Shown here: piece after piece, positions 6,759 through 17,000 of the stretch
Position numbering within the stretch: the first letter of the stretch is position 1
Layout of the letters: every line of letters begins with the position of its first letter
Assembly: GCF_019396345.1 (NCBI RefSeq)
Contig: NZ_JAHKRM010000003.1
Location: forward strand, 310,001 to 374,000
DNA from: Nonomuraea guangzhouensis
GTDB taxonomy: Bacteria; Actinomycetota; Actinomycetes; Streptosporangiales; Streptosporangiaceae
DNA: 64,000 nt
Reading direction: 5' to 3'
The notes under the pieces: generated by a model
What the model saw: the letters and a program-made list of their open reading frames with translations, nothing else
The model's database searches: none
What the model was told of the DNA's origin: nothing
Position numbers and translations under genes: made by a program

Positions 6759-8759
6759 ATGGTGTCACGACGTACTTTCCTCTGGGCGAACGGCGTGGTC
6801 CTCGCGGCCGGCGGTCTCGGGATCACGCTTCCCGAGCCTGCCGCCGCCACAACCCGTACTGCTCTCCTACCGAACTTCGGCCGTCCCACCCGGCTCGACG
6901 TCGCCGACGTCAGCGCGCTCCACGGAAACGACCAGCTGCTGCTGACCACCCTCCAGGGAATCGTCAACCGGCGGCAGCCCCGCCTCTACTTCAACTACGA
7001 CAGCGCCGGCTACGACCTCCGCTGGCTGTCCAGCACCGGCGCTGCCGTGACGCGCCACGACCGGCCGCTCGACCTCGTGGCCCGCTACAAGAACGAGGTA
7101 CGCGGCGCGATCGTGCACGATCCCGCGGTGCCCGACTCCGTGAACGTCGCCACCACGCTGGCCGGGCTGGAGAACGCCGTCGCCGCCACCGCCGAGCAGG
7201 CCGGCCGGTACGGCCTCAGAATCATCACCGACCTGCGCGGCCGCTTCAAAGCCGACGACGTTCTGGGGACGTATCGGTGGCAGCTCGACAACCTCTTCCC
7301 CCGCTGCACGCACGCGCTGCTCACCGGACTCCCGCCGACCAGGACGGCGCGGGTGGACGGCGTTCAGTGGCGGGAGGTCGCCCATGAGAGCGAGCGCATC
7401 CGTGACGCCTCCAACCGGGCCGTACGCAGCTTCGACCTGAGCCAGGAGCTCTCCGGCCAGGACGGCGTGTACCTGCGTTTCCAGGATTCCCTCGGCGACG
7501 ACGGCTGGGGCGCCTCGGTCGGCTCGGTGAAGGTGAAGGCCGACGGCAAGGAGATCGTGTCCTTCATCCCGGGCACGGACGCCGAGGCCCCCTATCTGTT
7601 CGACGGCCTCAACTCCTCCATCGGCGGGGACGCCAACCGTTTCTCCGACGGTGGCGGCTATTTCATCTACCGATTCACCGCGCCGGCCGGCACCCAGCAG
7701 CTCCTGGTCGAGGTCGACCTGTGGAACCAATACCTGGTCACCGCCGCCACCACCGCGCCCACGCGCGTGGAGCCCTTCCCGTATTTCCGCGACTACGCGG
7801 CGGCGATGCGCGCGATGGTGTTCTGGCTGCCGCCCTCGGGCGCGACGGGGACGTTACTCGACGAGATCTTCAGCAAGGTGAAGCCCACCACCCCTTATAC
7901 GGGCTGGTTCTCCAACGACGTGGCGGGCGAATGGGGCGGCGTGGACCGCGCCTCGCAGCACGCCGTGGAAGTGGTGCCCGCCGACTATTACATGAACGCC
8001 ACCGTGCACGCGGGCGTCCCCGCGAAGGTCTCCAACCGCGTACGCCCGAGACCGGCGGCCACCCTGCGCAACCGCGTCTACCTCACCCTCACTTTCGGCG
8101 AGGGCGACAACATCCAGTACTGCCAGCGCAGAATGCGCGAACTCTGGGACGACCCGAAACGCGGCGGCGTGCCGGTGAACTGGACCGTCAGCCCCCTGCT
8201 GGCCGACATCGGCCCCGCACTCCTGGCGCACTACCAGCGCACGGCCACCGCCAACGACCTGCTGATCTCCGGCCCCTCCGGCGCGGGCTACACCTATCCG
8301 GGCTCGTGGCCCGCGAAGGACGTGGACGCCTACACCGAACTCAGCGGACGCTTCCTGCGTGAGACCGGCATGGACCTGGTCTACGCCTACAACTACCGCA
8401 ACCCGGAGAACACCGGCTGGGTGGCGTTCGACGAGCGCATCGTCGGCTCGTACCGAAAGAACACCCCGTTACGCGGCATCATCCAGTCGTGGGAAAGCGG
8501 CGACCTGCTGACCCGCCCGGCCGGCATTCCGCTGATCGGCAATTTCTCCCCGCAGGGAAAAGCCCAGGAGTATCGCGACACACTGCTGAAGCACATCGAG
8601 GGCTGGGACGGGAAGTCACCACTGTTCATCGCCGGCGCGATCAACGCGTGGAACTGGACGCCGTCCGACGTCGCCGAGCTCGGCGCCCTGCTCACCGACC
8701 CCTTTGAGATCGTCCGCGGCGACACCTTCTTCAAACTGCTGAACGACGCGGCACTTTAA
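6759..8759 (+). CDS. Secreted GxGYxYP-family protein (putative glycoside hydrolase-like)
   Basis: A 666-residue exported protein. It opens with a Tat signal (SRRTFLW, a hydrophobic run, then AAAT). The family-naming motif appears as GAGYTYP near residue 508, inside SGPSGAGYTYPGSW. The first part (GNDQLLLTTLQGIVNRRQPRLYF) is the typical N-terminal block of this family. Residues about 205-335 (FDLSQELSGQDGVYLRFQDS and onward) look like an inserted beta-sandwich. The family is thought to act on carbohydrates, but no reaction is established as far as I know. The ATG was chosen because the Tat motif follows directly and AAGGAG is 12 nt upstream. The 3' end overlaps the convergent kinase gene by 4 bp. 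Confidence 0.78.
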   Translation: MVSRRTFLWANGVVLAAGGLGITLPEPAAATTRTALLPNFGRPTRLDVADVSALHGNDQLLLTTLQGIVNRRQPRLYFNYDSAGYDLRWLSSTGAAVTRHDRPLDLVARYKNEVRGAIVHDPAVPDSVNVATTLAGLENAVAATAEQAGRYGLRIITDLRGRFKADDVLGTYRWQLDNLFPRCTHALLTGLPPTRTARVDGVQWREVAHESERIRDASNRAVRSFDLSQELSGQDGVYLRFQDSLGDDGWGASVGSVKVKADGKEIVSFIPGTDAEAPYLFDGLNSSIGGDANRFSDGGGYFIYRFTAPAGTQQLLVEVDLWNQYLVTAATTAPTRVEPFPYFRDYAAAMRAMVFWLPPSGATGTLLDEIFSKVKPTTPYTGWFSNDVAGEWGGVDRASQHAVEVVPADYYMNATVHAGVPAKVSNRVRPRPAATLRNRVYLTLTFGEGDNIQYCQRRMRELWDDPKRGGVPVNWTVSPLLADIGPALLAHYQRTATANDLLISGPSGAGYTYPGSWPAKDVDAYTELSGRFLRETGMDLVYAYNYRNPENTGWVAFDERIVGSYRKNTPLRGIIQSWESGDLLTRPAGIPLIGNFSPQGKAQEYRDTLLKHIEGWDGKSPLFIAGAINAWNWTPSDVAELGALLTDPFEIVRGDTFFKLLNDAAL

Positions 8760-10231
8760 CGTTTGGCCCCCAACGCCTTGACGGCGTACGCGGCCGTGCG
8801 GTCCACGGCGCCGTATCCGGCCTGCGGACCCCAGTAGTCCACGGAAACCAAGAGGTTCGTCAGGCAGAACACCGTCCCGGAACGGTGGAACCCCGGGCGT
8901 ATATCAGGAGCGCTGCGCGCGTAGGAGAACGTACGGTACCCGGCCGTTCGAGAGGACCGGAACTTGGTCTTCGGAAAGTTCAGCTTCTCGTCCTTCATCG
9001 GGGTCACCGCGCCGTCGAAGTTCGCCTTGCAGTTCTTGACCGTGGGGACGCGATACGTGGTGAGCGTGATCATCGCGCTGTCGGGGCTCGACCATTGGCA
9101 GCGCGCGGTGGAGCGGAGCGTGAGCTTCGCCGAACCGCTGAGTACCGTGCCTGCCTGCGTGTTGCTCAGCAGCTTGCAGGTCTTGGGCTGGGTGCGGAAC
9201 AGTTTCACGGCCGCGGGCGAAGGGGCGGAGGAGGTGGAGCCGGTCGATGGCAGCGTCTTCAAGCCGGGATGCTGGGGCACGCCACGCATGTTCAGCCAGA
9301 TCATCAGCCCCGCCACGACGCAGAGCGCCGCGGCGGCGGCCGCGCCGCCCATCAGGGCGATCCGGCGCCTCTTCACGGGGCGCGGCCGGCCACGCGGGAC
9401 CGTCGGCACGGACTCGGGCACGTCGCCCCGCGCGACGTCCCGCAGCCAGACGGCCGCCTGCTCGGGAGTGCAGCGCTGGGCCGGATCCTTCTCCAGCAGC
9501 GCGGCCAGGACGGGCGCGAGCGGCCCCGCCAGGCGGGCGGGCGCGGGCTCATGAAGCAGTACGGCCGCCATCACCGCGGCCGAGTTCATGCCGGAGAAGG
9601 CCGAACTGCCCTCCACCACCGTGTACAGGGTGGCGCCGAGCGACCACAGGTCGGCCGCCGGGCCGTCGGCCTCGCCGCGCAGCCGCTCGGGAGCGATGTA
9701 GCCCGGCGAGCCGTTGAGCAGGCCGGTCTGAGTCAGGGCCACGTCCCCGGCGAGGGTGGCGATCCCGAAGTCGGTGAGCAGAACGCGCCCGTCCTGGGTG
9801 ATCAGCACGTTGCCGGGCTTGACGTCACGATGCAGCACACCCATGGAGTGCGCGGCCGTCAGGGCGTCGAGCACGTGCTGCCCCACCCATGCCGTCCGGC
9901 TGGGGGAGGTCGGCCCGTCCTGGCGGACGATCTGGTCGAGCGAGCGGCCGTTGATCAGCTCCATCACGATCCATGGCCGGCCGCCGTCCATGACGACGTC
10001 GAGGACGGTGACGATCGACGGATGGGAGCGCAGCCGCGCCGCGGCCCGGGCCTCACGCAGGGTGCGCTCGGTCAGCTCCGCGCGGGCGGCCTGATCGAGC
10101 TCCGGCGGCAGGCGTACCTCCTTGACGGCGACTTCTTGCCGCAGCAGCTCGTCGACGGCCCGCCAGACAGTGCCCATACCGCCCTGGCCCAGAGGCGACA
10201 GCAGGCGGTAGCGGTTCGCGATGACGGTCAC
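8756..10231 (-). CDS. Membrane Ser/Thr protein kinase (PknB-like) with extracellular domain
   Basis: Eukaryote-like kinase of 491 residues. Kinase domain, about residues 8-265: glycine loop GQGGMGTVW, ATP-binding Lys in VAVKEV, catalytic loop HRDVKPGNVLI, metal-binding DFG in LLTDFGIA, and SPGYIAPE in the activation segment. A basic juxtamembrane stretch (RGRPRPVKRRRI) leads to one membrane helix near 295-315, then a Pro/Ser-rich linker and a roughly 150-residue outer domain with four Cys that resembles the DUF3558 lipoprotein-like fold, probably a sensor. It starts with GTG, overlapping the stop of a 21-codon ORF that has a much stronger ribosome binding site, so translation is likely coupled. 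Substrates are unknown. Confidence 0.92.
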   Translation of the reverse strand: MTVIANRYRLLSPLGQGGMGTVWRAVDELLRQEVAVKEVRLPPELDQAARAELTERTLREARAAARLRSHPSIVTVLDVVMDGGRPWIVMELINGRSLDQIVRQDGPTSPSRTAWVGQHVLDALTAAHSMGVLHRDVKPGNVLITQDGRVLLTDFGIATLAGDVALTQTGLLNGSPGYIAPERLRGEADGPAADLWSLGATLYTVVEGSSAFSGMNSAAVMAAVLLHEPAPARLAGPLAPVLAALLEKDPAQRCTPEQAAVWLRDVARGDVPESVPTVPRGRPRPVKRRRIALMGGAAAAAALCVVAGLMIWLNMRGVPQHPGLKTLPSTGSTSSAPSPAAVKLFRTQPKTCKLLSNTQAGTVLSGSAKLTLRSTARCQWSSPDSAMITLTTYRVPTVKNCKANFDGAVTPMKDEKLNFPKTKFRSSRTAGYRTFSYARSAPDIRPGFHRSGTVFCLTNLLVSVDYWGPQAGYGAVDRTAAYAVKALGAKR

Positions 10232-10293
10232 GTCGGGTCGGGGGCGGCGATCGGCGCCGTCCGCTCGTGAGCTAATCGGGTCTCCATCTTCAT
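10228..10293 (-). CDS. 21-codon leader ORF coupled to the kinase gene
   Basis: On the minus strand, GAGGAGGAG lies a few nt before an ATG at 10293. The frame runs MKMETRLAHERTAPIAAPDPT and stops with TGA overlapping the kinase GTG (GTGA). The kinase has no ribosome binding site of its own, so ribosomes probably reach it by finishing this ORF. The peptide matches nothing I know; its role may be purely translational. Confidence rests on the ribosome binding site and the 4-bp overlap. Confidence 0.5.
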   Translation of the reverse strand: MKMETRLAHERTAPIAAPDPT

Positions 10294-10857
10294 CTGCTCC
10301 TCCTCAGCTGAAGATCGGCATTCTACGGGTTCGTCCGCTTGGCCGCCGTCGTGGATGGACAGGAGGATCACCGGGCATGGCGGCAGCGCCCCTTCCGGAG
10401 AACCCGCGGATTAAAAGTCGACACAATTGATGCCGGGCAACGCCCGCGCATAGTTAATTTTGTGGTGCGAGGCGATAATGTCCCTTTTAAAGGTCCACCC
10501 CGAATCCTCGTCAATCGGGCAATCGGCCCGATCTATCTCAGGGCCCGCCCGGCTAGGCGCAGCGGCTGCGCGACAACTGATGCTCAAGTGAATTGCCGTG
10601 GAATCGTCAGTCGGACGAAAAGGCACCACGCTTGGTGATTGGTCTGGTACGGGAAGTCCGCGACTCGCCCACCTTGGAACTGATCCAGGCGTCAAGCAGA
10701 CTGTCAAGCCCTGGTGTCATCGCCGATTCTTATAGATACTTGCCGGAGGAATTCCGCTTGTGGCGCTAAATGCCTGGGAGTGAAAGGTATGCCGCGCTGG
10801 GTGACGGAGGTTCGGCCAGTTTGGGGTTGTTGACCCGGTCAGGGTCGTCTTTCGGGG
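10294..10857. other. Intergenic region between kinase and LuxR genes
   Basis: About 560 bp without a convincing gene. It is less GC-rich than its surroundings, with AT-rich patches at 10410-10500 and 10725-10740 (TTATAGAT) that may be promoter elements. A short hairpin GCGCAG-cgg-CTGCGC lies at 10557-10571 and a palindrome-like stretch at 10832-10846. Short open frames here have no ribosome binding site or recognisable product. Confidence 0.6.
10832..10846 (+). promoter_or_regulatory. Inverted repeat before the LAL regulator gene
   Basis: GACCC-GGTCA-GGGTC, 5-bp arms around 5 bp, ending 11 nt before the start codon. It could be an autoregulatory site or a weak mRNA hairpin limiting ribosome access, since the ATG has no good ribosome binding site. 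Confidence 0.2.
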
Positions 10858-13170
10858 ATGGCTGATCATGATGATGCCAAAGGCGGCGAGAGCGCGGTGC
10901 CGGTAAACGTTTCAAGCGCCGCGAGTGCTTCCATGACCACTCGTGAGTGTCCGGCGGGGTTAGCGGGGCGCGGGCGCGAGCTGGTCCTGTTCGACGAAAT
11001 CCTCGACGAGGCGAGCCCGGCCATACGCGCGGTCCAGATCAGCGGCGACCCTTTCGTGGGCAAGACCAGTCTGTTGCACGAGCTGATCCGCAAGGCGCGC
11101 GAGCGCCGTTTCACCGTGGTGGAGGGTAAGGCCAAAGGCGGCCCGCTGGCCCTGCTCACCGACGCGTTCGATCCGGTGCTGGCGGATCTCTCTCCAAACG
11201 GGTTCAGCGTGGAGGAGGTGGCCCAGCTGGCGCGGATCTCGCCGGCTCTGGGCGAGCCGGCGCGCTCGGAGGACATGTACGGCCTGTGTCACGCGATGCG
11301 GATCCTCCTGGACCGGCTGGCCGGATCGGTGGGGCTGCTGCTCGCGCTCGACGACGTGCACCGGGCCGACACCCAGTCGCTGGCCATGATCGACTACCTG
11401 TTGCGGCACCCGCCCGACACGCGGGTGATCTTCGCCCTCGCCTACCGGACCTCCACCGGGGGCACCCGCATCACCTCGATGCTGCGGCAGGCCGGGCACC
11501 GCCATCTTGTGCCGATCGAGGTCAAACCGCTCAGCGACACCGACGTGGAACGGATCCTGCCGTCCGGGCTCGACCCCATCCACCGGCACCTGGTCTCGCG
11601 CGACGCCCTCGGCAATCCCGGGCTGCTCCAGTCGATGGTGCAGGGCGGCGTGGAGCAGGCATATCCCGACGTACGGTTCTACGCGGCGGACGACCTGGTC
11701 AGAGGGACACCGCCCGCCATACCCGACCCGTCCATCTTCGACTTCAGCGCGCTGTCGGCACTCGCCTGGCGGGTGGCGTGCGCCGCGGCGATCAACGGCG
11801 ACCTCTTCGAGCCCTCCGTCGTGGCCGCGATCGGGAACATGGGGGAGGATGACGTCCTCGCCGGCATCGACGAGCTCCAAAGAGAGGGCATCGTCAGTAC
11901 GGCCGGCCTCACCGGAAGGCTCCGCTTCCACCATCCCATCACCCGCGCGCTCATCTATCACGCGGCGGATGGCGGCTGGTCGTACGGTGTCAAACGGCGC
12001 ACCCTCGACATGCCGGCCGGGCACCGGCCCTCGCCGGTCACCATCGCCTCCTGCATCGAGCAGACGACGGCGCAGCCGGCCGAACGGCACGAGGCGCTGG
12101 TCGAGGCGGCCAGGGCCACCCTGTTCACCTCGCCGGCCAGCTCGGCGCGGTGGATGCGCAACGCGCTGAGCCGGTGCGCGGACACCGAGTGCCGCCTGCT
12201 GCTCGGCAAGGCCCTGACCATAATGGGGCGACTGGACGAGAGCCGAGTGGTGCTGACCGCGGCCTGGCCGCACCTGGACGAGCTGACCCCGGAGGCGCGG
12301 GCCGACGCCGTGGAGTGGTGCATGCGTACGCACCGGCTGCTCGGCAGGCACGCCTTCGCCATGGACCTGGCGGGGGAGGCGTTCAGCAAGCAGGTTCGCG
12401 AGGTCGGCGTGCTGCTGGAGAGCGCCGCCACGCTCGTGGACTCGAGCCAGGCCGCCGAGGTGGATTCCGAGACGATGCTGCACCCGGCGCTCACTCATCC
12501 CGACCCGCTCGTCCAGTGCGCGGCGCTGAGCATCCTGGCCGACGCGAGCCTGCGTACGCACTGCGAGGGCGCGGCGGCACTGTACGCGACCGAGGCCGGG
12601 GTGCTCGTCGACGCGTTCACCGACGAGCAACTCGCCGCCAAGACGGAGCTGCTGCACCGGCTCGGCACGACAGAGATGCGCCTGGGTTGGGAGCAATCGG
12701 CCCTGGCCCACCTGGAGCGCGGATTCCAGCTGGCCTCCAGCCGGGGGCAGCTGTTCCTGTTCGAGCAGTTCGCCAGGGGGCTTGAGCGGGCGCATCGGAG
12801 CCAGGGCGCGGACGGCCTCGCCGACCGGTTCAGCCGCCTCGGCGCCCAGCTCGCCGGTGACAACGGATTCACCCATGGCCACGATCGCGGGATGGCGGTG
12901 GAGATCGAACTGGACGCCGCGATGGAGACCGTCAGAGCGAAGATCGCCGCCGACACCCCGGTCACGGACGACAAGCTGAGCATGTTGAGTTCGCGCGAGG
13001 CCGAGGTCGCCGTGCTGGTCAGCACCGGCTGCACCAACCAGCAGATAGCCCGCCGGCTCCGGCTGAGCCACAAGACCGTCGAGACCTACCTCAGCCGAAT
13101 CTTCAAGAAGCTGGAAATCTACTCCCGCGCTCAGATCGCGCACATCGTCGGCCAGGAAGGCGCCCGGTAG
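10858..13170 (+). CDS. LAL-type LuxR transcriptional regulator (AAA ATPase + HTH)
   Basis: A 770-residue regulator of the MalT/LAL group. Residues about 35-230 form an AAA-type ATPase with Walker A GDPFVGKTSL and Walker B LLALDDVH. A helical TPR-like middle follows, and the C-terminus carries a LuxR helix-turn-helix: LSSREAEVAVLVSTG, NQQIARRLRLSHKTVETYLS. Such proteins are common pathway-specific activators in actinomycete biosynthetic clusters, and this is the only regulator next to the NRPS genes, so I infer it switches the cluster on. ATG 10858 is the first possible start after an in-frame stop at 10831-10833; its ribosome binding site is weak. The gene ends 1 bp from the convergent thioesterase-like gene. 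Confidence 0.9.
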   Translation: MADHDDAKGGESAVPVNVSSAASASMTTRECPAGLAGRGRELVLFDEILDEASPAIRAVQISGDPFVGKTSLLHELIRKARERRFTVVEGKAKGGPLALLTDAFDPVLADLSPNGFSVEEVAQLARISPALGEPARSEDMYGLCHAMRILLDRLAGSVGLLLALDDVHRADTQSLAMIDYLLRHPPDTRVIFALAYRTSTGGTRITSMLRQAGHRHLVPIEVKPLSDTDVERILPSGLDPIHRHLVSRDALGNPGLLQSMVQGGVEQAYPDVRFYAADDLVRGTPPAIPDPSIFDFSALSALAWRVACAAAINGDLFEPSVVAAIGNMGEDDVLAGIDELQREGIVSTAGLTGRLRFHHPITRALIYHAADGGWSYGVKRRTLDMPAGHRPSPVTIASCIEQTTAQPAERHEALVEAARATLFTSPASSARWMRNALSRCADTECRLLLGKALTIMGRLDESRVVLTAAWPHLDELTPEARADAVEWCMRTHRLLGRHAFAMDLAGEAFSKQVREVGVLLESAATLVDSSQAAEVDSETMLHPALTHPDPLVQCAALSILADASLRTHCEGAAALYATEAGVLVDAFTDEQLAAKTELLHRLGTTEMRLGWEQSALAHLERGFQLASSRGQLFLFEQFARGLERAHRSQGADGLADRFSRLGAQLAGDNGFTHGHDRGMAVEIELDAAMETVRAKIAADTPVTDDKLSMLSSREAEVAVLVSTGCTNQQIARRLRLSHKTVETYLSRIFKKLEIYSRAQIAHIVGQEGAR

Positions 13171-13171
13171 C

Positions 13172-13969
13172 TCACGTCTCGAGCCGGGTCCAGATGCAGG
13201 CGGACGAGGCCAGTGGCGCTCTCGCCGGTCGGCCGTACAGCGCGGTCGTCGTGATCATGGTCCGCGGTCTGCGCTCCACGAGCCGTCCGACCACGGTGAG
13301 GCGGTCGCCGGGCTCGGGAAGCCGGCGGATCCGCGCCGTCATCCACGTCAGCACAGCAGGCTGCTTCACCGGATCGCCGGTCCACCCGCCCGGGCAGTCC
13401 AGCACGCTCCAGACGATCTCCTCGGGAACCGTCCCGGCCGGGGTCCAGGTGCAGGCCACGGTGTCGGCTTGCCCGGTGACCCGCCCCGGGGTCAGCATCA
13501 GCCCCTCGTCCTCGCGCGTCACTCCGCAGACGAAGCAGCTCGGGAAGGGGTGAGCGGCGTGCCCCGGGTAACGTCCTTCGGCCGCCGCCACAGCCGCCGA
13601 AGGAGGCTGCGCGGGCGGCGCGATGCGCATCGAGGTGGGCGACGCGCTCGCGATCAGCTCCTCGCCGTCCCACAGCGACACGCGGCGCGGTGCGACCCGT
13701 ACATCGAGGTCCCGCTCCAACGGCGGCGGCAGGTGCAGGCTGACCGCGACTCTCTCTCCCAGGTACGGCATGGCACGCGCGGCGAGGACGCCGCAGGCGT
13801 ACCCTCCATGGGCCGTCGTGGGGGGACCGTTGAACCGGCGTGGGATCGAAAGGTTGATGGTCGCACCTCCACCAGGGATGCTGACGGCTCCCGCCGCCGG
13901 CCCGAAGTCGGGACCATCCCTGACAGGGCATGCGACAGGCTCGGGAAGCAGGCGTCCAGGACCCGGCAC
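13172..13969 (-). CDS. Hotdog-fold thioesterase-family protein
   Basis: 265-residue protein of an actinobacterial thioesterase-superfamily group with two hotdog halves. Recognisable family blocks are FNGPPTTAHGGYACGVLAA near residue 46, FPSCFVCGVTREDEGLML near 145 and VWSVLDCPGGWTGDP near 190. Members are assumed to bind or hydrolyse acyl-CoA or acyl-carrier thioesters. It is the first gene beside the NRPS block but on the opposite strand, so a role in trimming or supplying the lipid starter is possible, not shown. Its start appears to be GTG 13969, without a clear ribosome binding site, so the N-terminus is uncertain. It is convergent with the LAL regulator, 1 bp apart. Confidence 0.7.
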   Translation of the reverse strand: MPGPGRLLPEPVACPVRDGPDFGPAAGAVSIPGGGATINLSIPRRFNGPPTTAHGGYACGVLAARAMPYLGERVAVSLHLPPPLERDLDVRVAPRRVSLWDGEELIASASPTSMRIAPPAQPPSAAVAAAEGRYPGHAAHPFPSCFVCGVTREDEGLMLTPGRVTGQADTVACTWTPAGTVPEEIVWSVLDCPGGWTGDPVKQPAVLTWMTARIRRLPEPGDRLTVVGRLVERRPRTMITTTALYGRPARAPLASSACIWTRLET

Positions 13970-14091
13970 GCACCGGATTCGCCGAGCACATTCCGCGGCC
14001 CGGCCCCGTACGTCCGGAGTTCACCGGACTGGTGACGGTCGTCGGCCCGCCTGTCTACTGACACGGTCGCCTGCAGATCGGAGGGCCGAGC

Positions 14092-17000
14092 GTGTCCGAT
14101 GAGGCATTTGTGGCGGAGACCTCTCTGGCACAGCGCAGCCTGTGGTTCCTCAACGAACTCGACCCGACGCAGCCGGTCTTCAACATCAGCGGCGTCATGC
14201 GGATCCGCGGCCCCCTGGACACGGCGCTCCTGGAACGCGCGCTCAACGTGGTCGTCGACCGGCACGAGATGCTGCGTACCGTCTTCGAGGTGGAGGACGG
14301 CGTCCCCGTTCAGGTGATCCTGCCCGGCATGCCCGTGACCGTCCCCGTGCGCGAGGTCGCACCGGAGGACGTCGAGTCGTCCGTCCGCGCCGAGGTGACC
14401 CGGCCGTTCGACCTGGCCGCGGGCCCGCTGCTGCGGATGACCGTGCTGCGCGTGGCTCCCGACGAGCACGTCGCGGTGCTGGTGATGCACCACATCGTCA
14501 CTGACGGCTGGTCCAACGCCATCCTGTTCAGGGAACTGGCCGACAGCTACGCGGCGCTCGCCGCGGGACGGCGGCCGGAGCTCGGCGACCTGCCCGTCCA
14601 GTACGCCGACTACGCGCAGTGGGAGCTGGACAACCTCCGCGGGGAGCGGCTGGAAAAGCTCGTCGACTACTGGTCGGACCGACTGGCGGGAGTGGCGCCG
14701 CTGCGCCTGGCGGGCGACCGCGAGACGCCCCGAGAGCCGTCCTTCCACGGTGACACCGTCATGTTCGACATCCCGGCCTCGGTGGTCTCCGATCTGGAGC
14801 GGCTGGCGAAGGAGCGCGGCGCCACCGTCTTCATGGTGTTGCTGGCGGCCTACCAGGTGCTCCTGCACCGGCACTCGGGGCAGCACGACGTCGCCGTGGC
14901 CTGTCCGGTCGCCAACCGCGGACAGACGGGGACCGAGGGCCTGATCGGGCTGTTCGTCAACGCGCTGGTCATGCGCGGCGACCTGTCCGGCGACCCGGCT
15001 TTCCTGAAGCTGCTCGACCACGTCAAAGAGGTGTGCGCCGGCGCGATCCGCCATCAGGACCTGCCGTTCGGCAAGCTGGTGGAGCTGTTGAAGCCACAGC
15101 GGCACGTGGGTCCCGGCACCCCGCTCGCGCAGGTCATGTTCGTGCTGCAGAACATCCCCAGCGAGCCGTGGCACGCGGGTGAGCTGACCCTGGAGCCGAC
15201 GTGGGTGCCGACCGGCACCGCCAAGTACGCCTTGGCCCTCAACGTCGAACCGGCGGGATCCGGCTACCTGGGCGTCCTGGAGTACAGCACCGACCTGTTC
15301 AGCCGGGCCGGAGCGGAGCGCCTCACCAGGCAGTTCGTGACACTGCTCCGCGGACTGACCGCCGATCCCGAGCAGCCGATCTCCCGGCTCCCCCTGCTGA
15401 CGGAAGAGGAGCGCGCGGCGGCCGCCCGATCGGGCGTGGTGGCGAAGGGTGAGTTCACGCCCGCGCACGAGCTGGTCGAGGCGCGCGCCGCGGCGGACCC
15501 GGACGCTCCAGCGGTGATCCAGGGTGCCGGCCGTGTCTCCTACGGCGAGCTGGTCTCGTGGAGCCGCCAGATAGCCCGTCGCCTGCGGGCCGCCGGGCTG
15601 CGGGCCGAGACTCCCGTCGCCGTGTCGCTCGGCCGTTCGGCGGAGTTGGTAGCCGCTTATCTGGGGATTCTGCAGGCGGGTGGCGTCATCGCACCGCTCG
15701 CCGCACACGCCTCCACCGAGTTGCTCCAGCGAACCGGGGCCGCTTACGTGATCAGACCGGCGGGACGCGGTGCCCCACGACCGGCGATCACCGTGACGAC
15801 CGCGGACGGCGCGGAACTCCCACAGCCAGGCCCGGACGTGGCCATCCTGCCGAGCCAGTTGGTGTGCGGGACGGACACCCACGCGGGGCTCGCGGCGCTG
15901 TGCCGGACGCCGGAGTGGCAGGCCGGAGAGCGGTGGCTGTGCCTCGCCCCGGTGGAGTCCGCCTGGCGCGACGTCCTGCCGATCCTCGCCGCCGGCGCGA
16001 CCTTGGTCCTGCCGCAGGGCGAACCCGCCTTCGCGGAGGCTCTGGCGGCCGTCGCGGAAGCCGACGTGACCGGCCTGGCCGTGCCGGCGAGCGTCCTGCC
16101 GGACCTGGCGGCCGCCGGGACGGGTGTCGTGCCCGGCTCAGTGCTGCGGATCGTCCTGGACGGCGGCCCGGCGGCCTGGGCGGTGGCCAGGCGCCTGTGG
16201 GCGGGCCGGCCGGTGGAGCTCATCCAGCTGTATCGGCCGGAGGGCGGCTGCGCCGTGCACGCCGTCAGAAGACGGTCGCCGTCCGGCGACGAGAACGGAG
16301 ACACGGCCGGCGTACGAGTGCTCGACCCCTGGCTGGAACCGGTGCCGGAAGGCATGCCGGGAGAGGTGTACCTCGCCGGTCCCGCCCTGGGACGTGGGCG
16401 GGAGGACGCGGCGTCGACGGCGGCCTGCTTCGTTCCCGACCCGTTCGCGGAACACCCGGGCGGGCGGCTGCGGCGTACCGGTGACCGTGCCCGGCTCAGG
16501 GACGGGCGGTTGGAGCTGCTCGGCCGCTTCGACCGCGTGGTCGACCTGGACGGCTACCCGGTGCCCACCGACGAGATCGAGACCGTGCTGATGGGGCATC
16601 GCGACGTCGCCGACTGCGCCGTCGGCGTACGGCCCGGGGAACTCGTCGCCTATGTCGTGCTCACGCCCACCGGCCAGAGCAGCCTCGGCGACCTGCGCAG
16701 ACACGTTCTGACTCGGCTGCCGGCGCCCATGGTGCCAGGCAGGTGGGCCATGGTCGGCGCCATCGCGCGCGATCCCTCAGGAGACGTCCGCTGGAGCGAC
16801 CTGCCCGACGTCGGCGAGCTGCAGACCGGCAGCATCGCGCCCAGGACCCCCATCGAGCAGGAGATCGCCACCATCGTGGCCGACCTGCTCGGCCTGCCCG
16901 AGGTGGGCATGGACGACAACTTCCTGGAGCTCGGCGGGCACTCGCTGCTCGCCGTACAGCTGGTCTCCCGCGCGCGTGACGCGTTCGGGGCCGACCTGCC

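Noticed and set aside
10339..10707. Short open frames in the kinase-LuxR intergenic region
   Set aside because: No ribosome binding site, no recognisable product and frames on both strands of similar quality; treated as non-coding.
10960..13143. A 727-codon minus-strand frame opposite the LAL regulator
   Set aside because: No domains and composition typical of a shadow frame; the plus strand encodes clear ATPase and HTH motifs.
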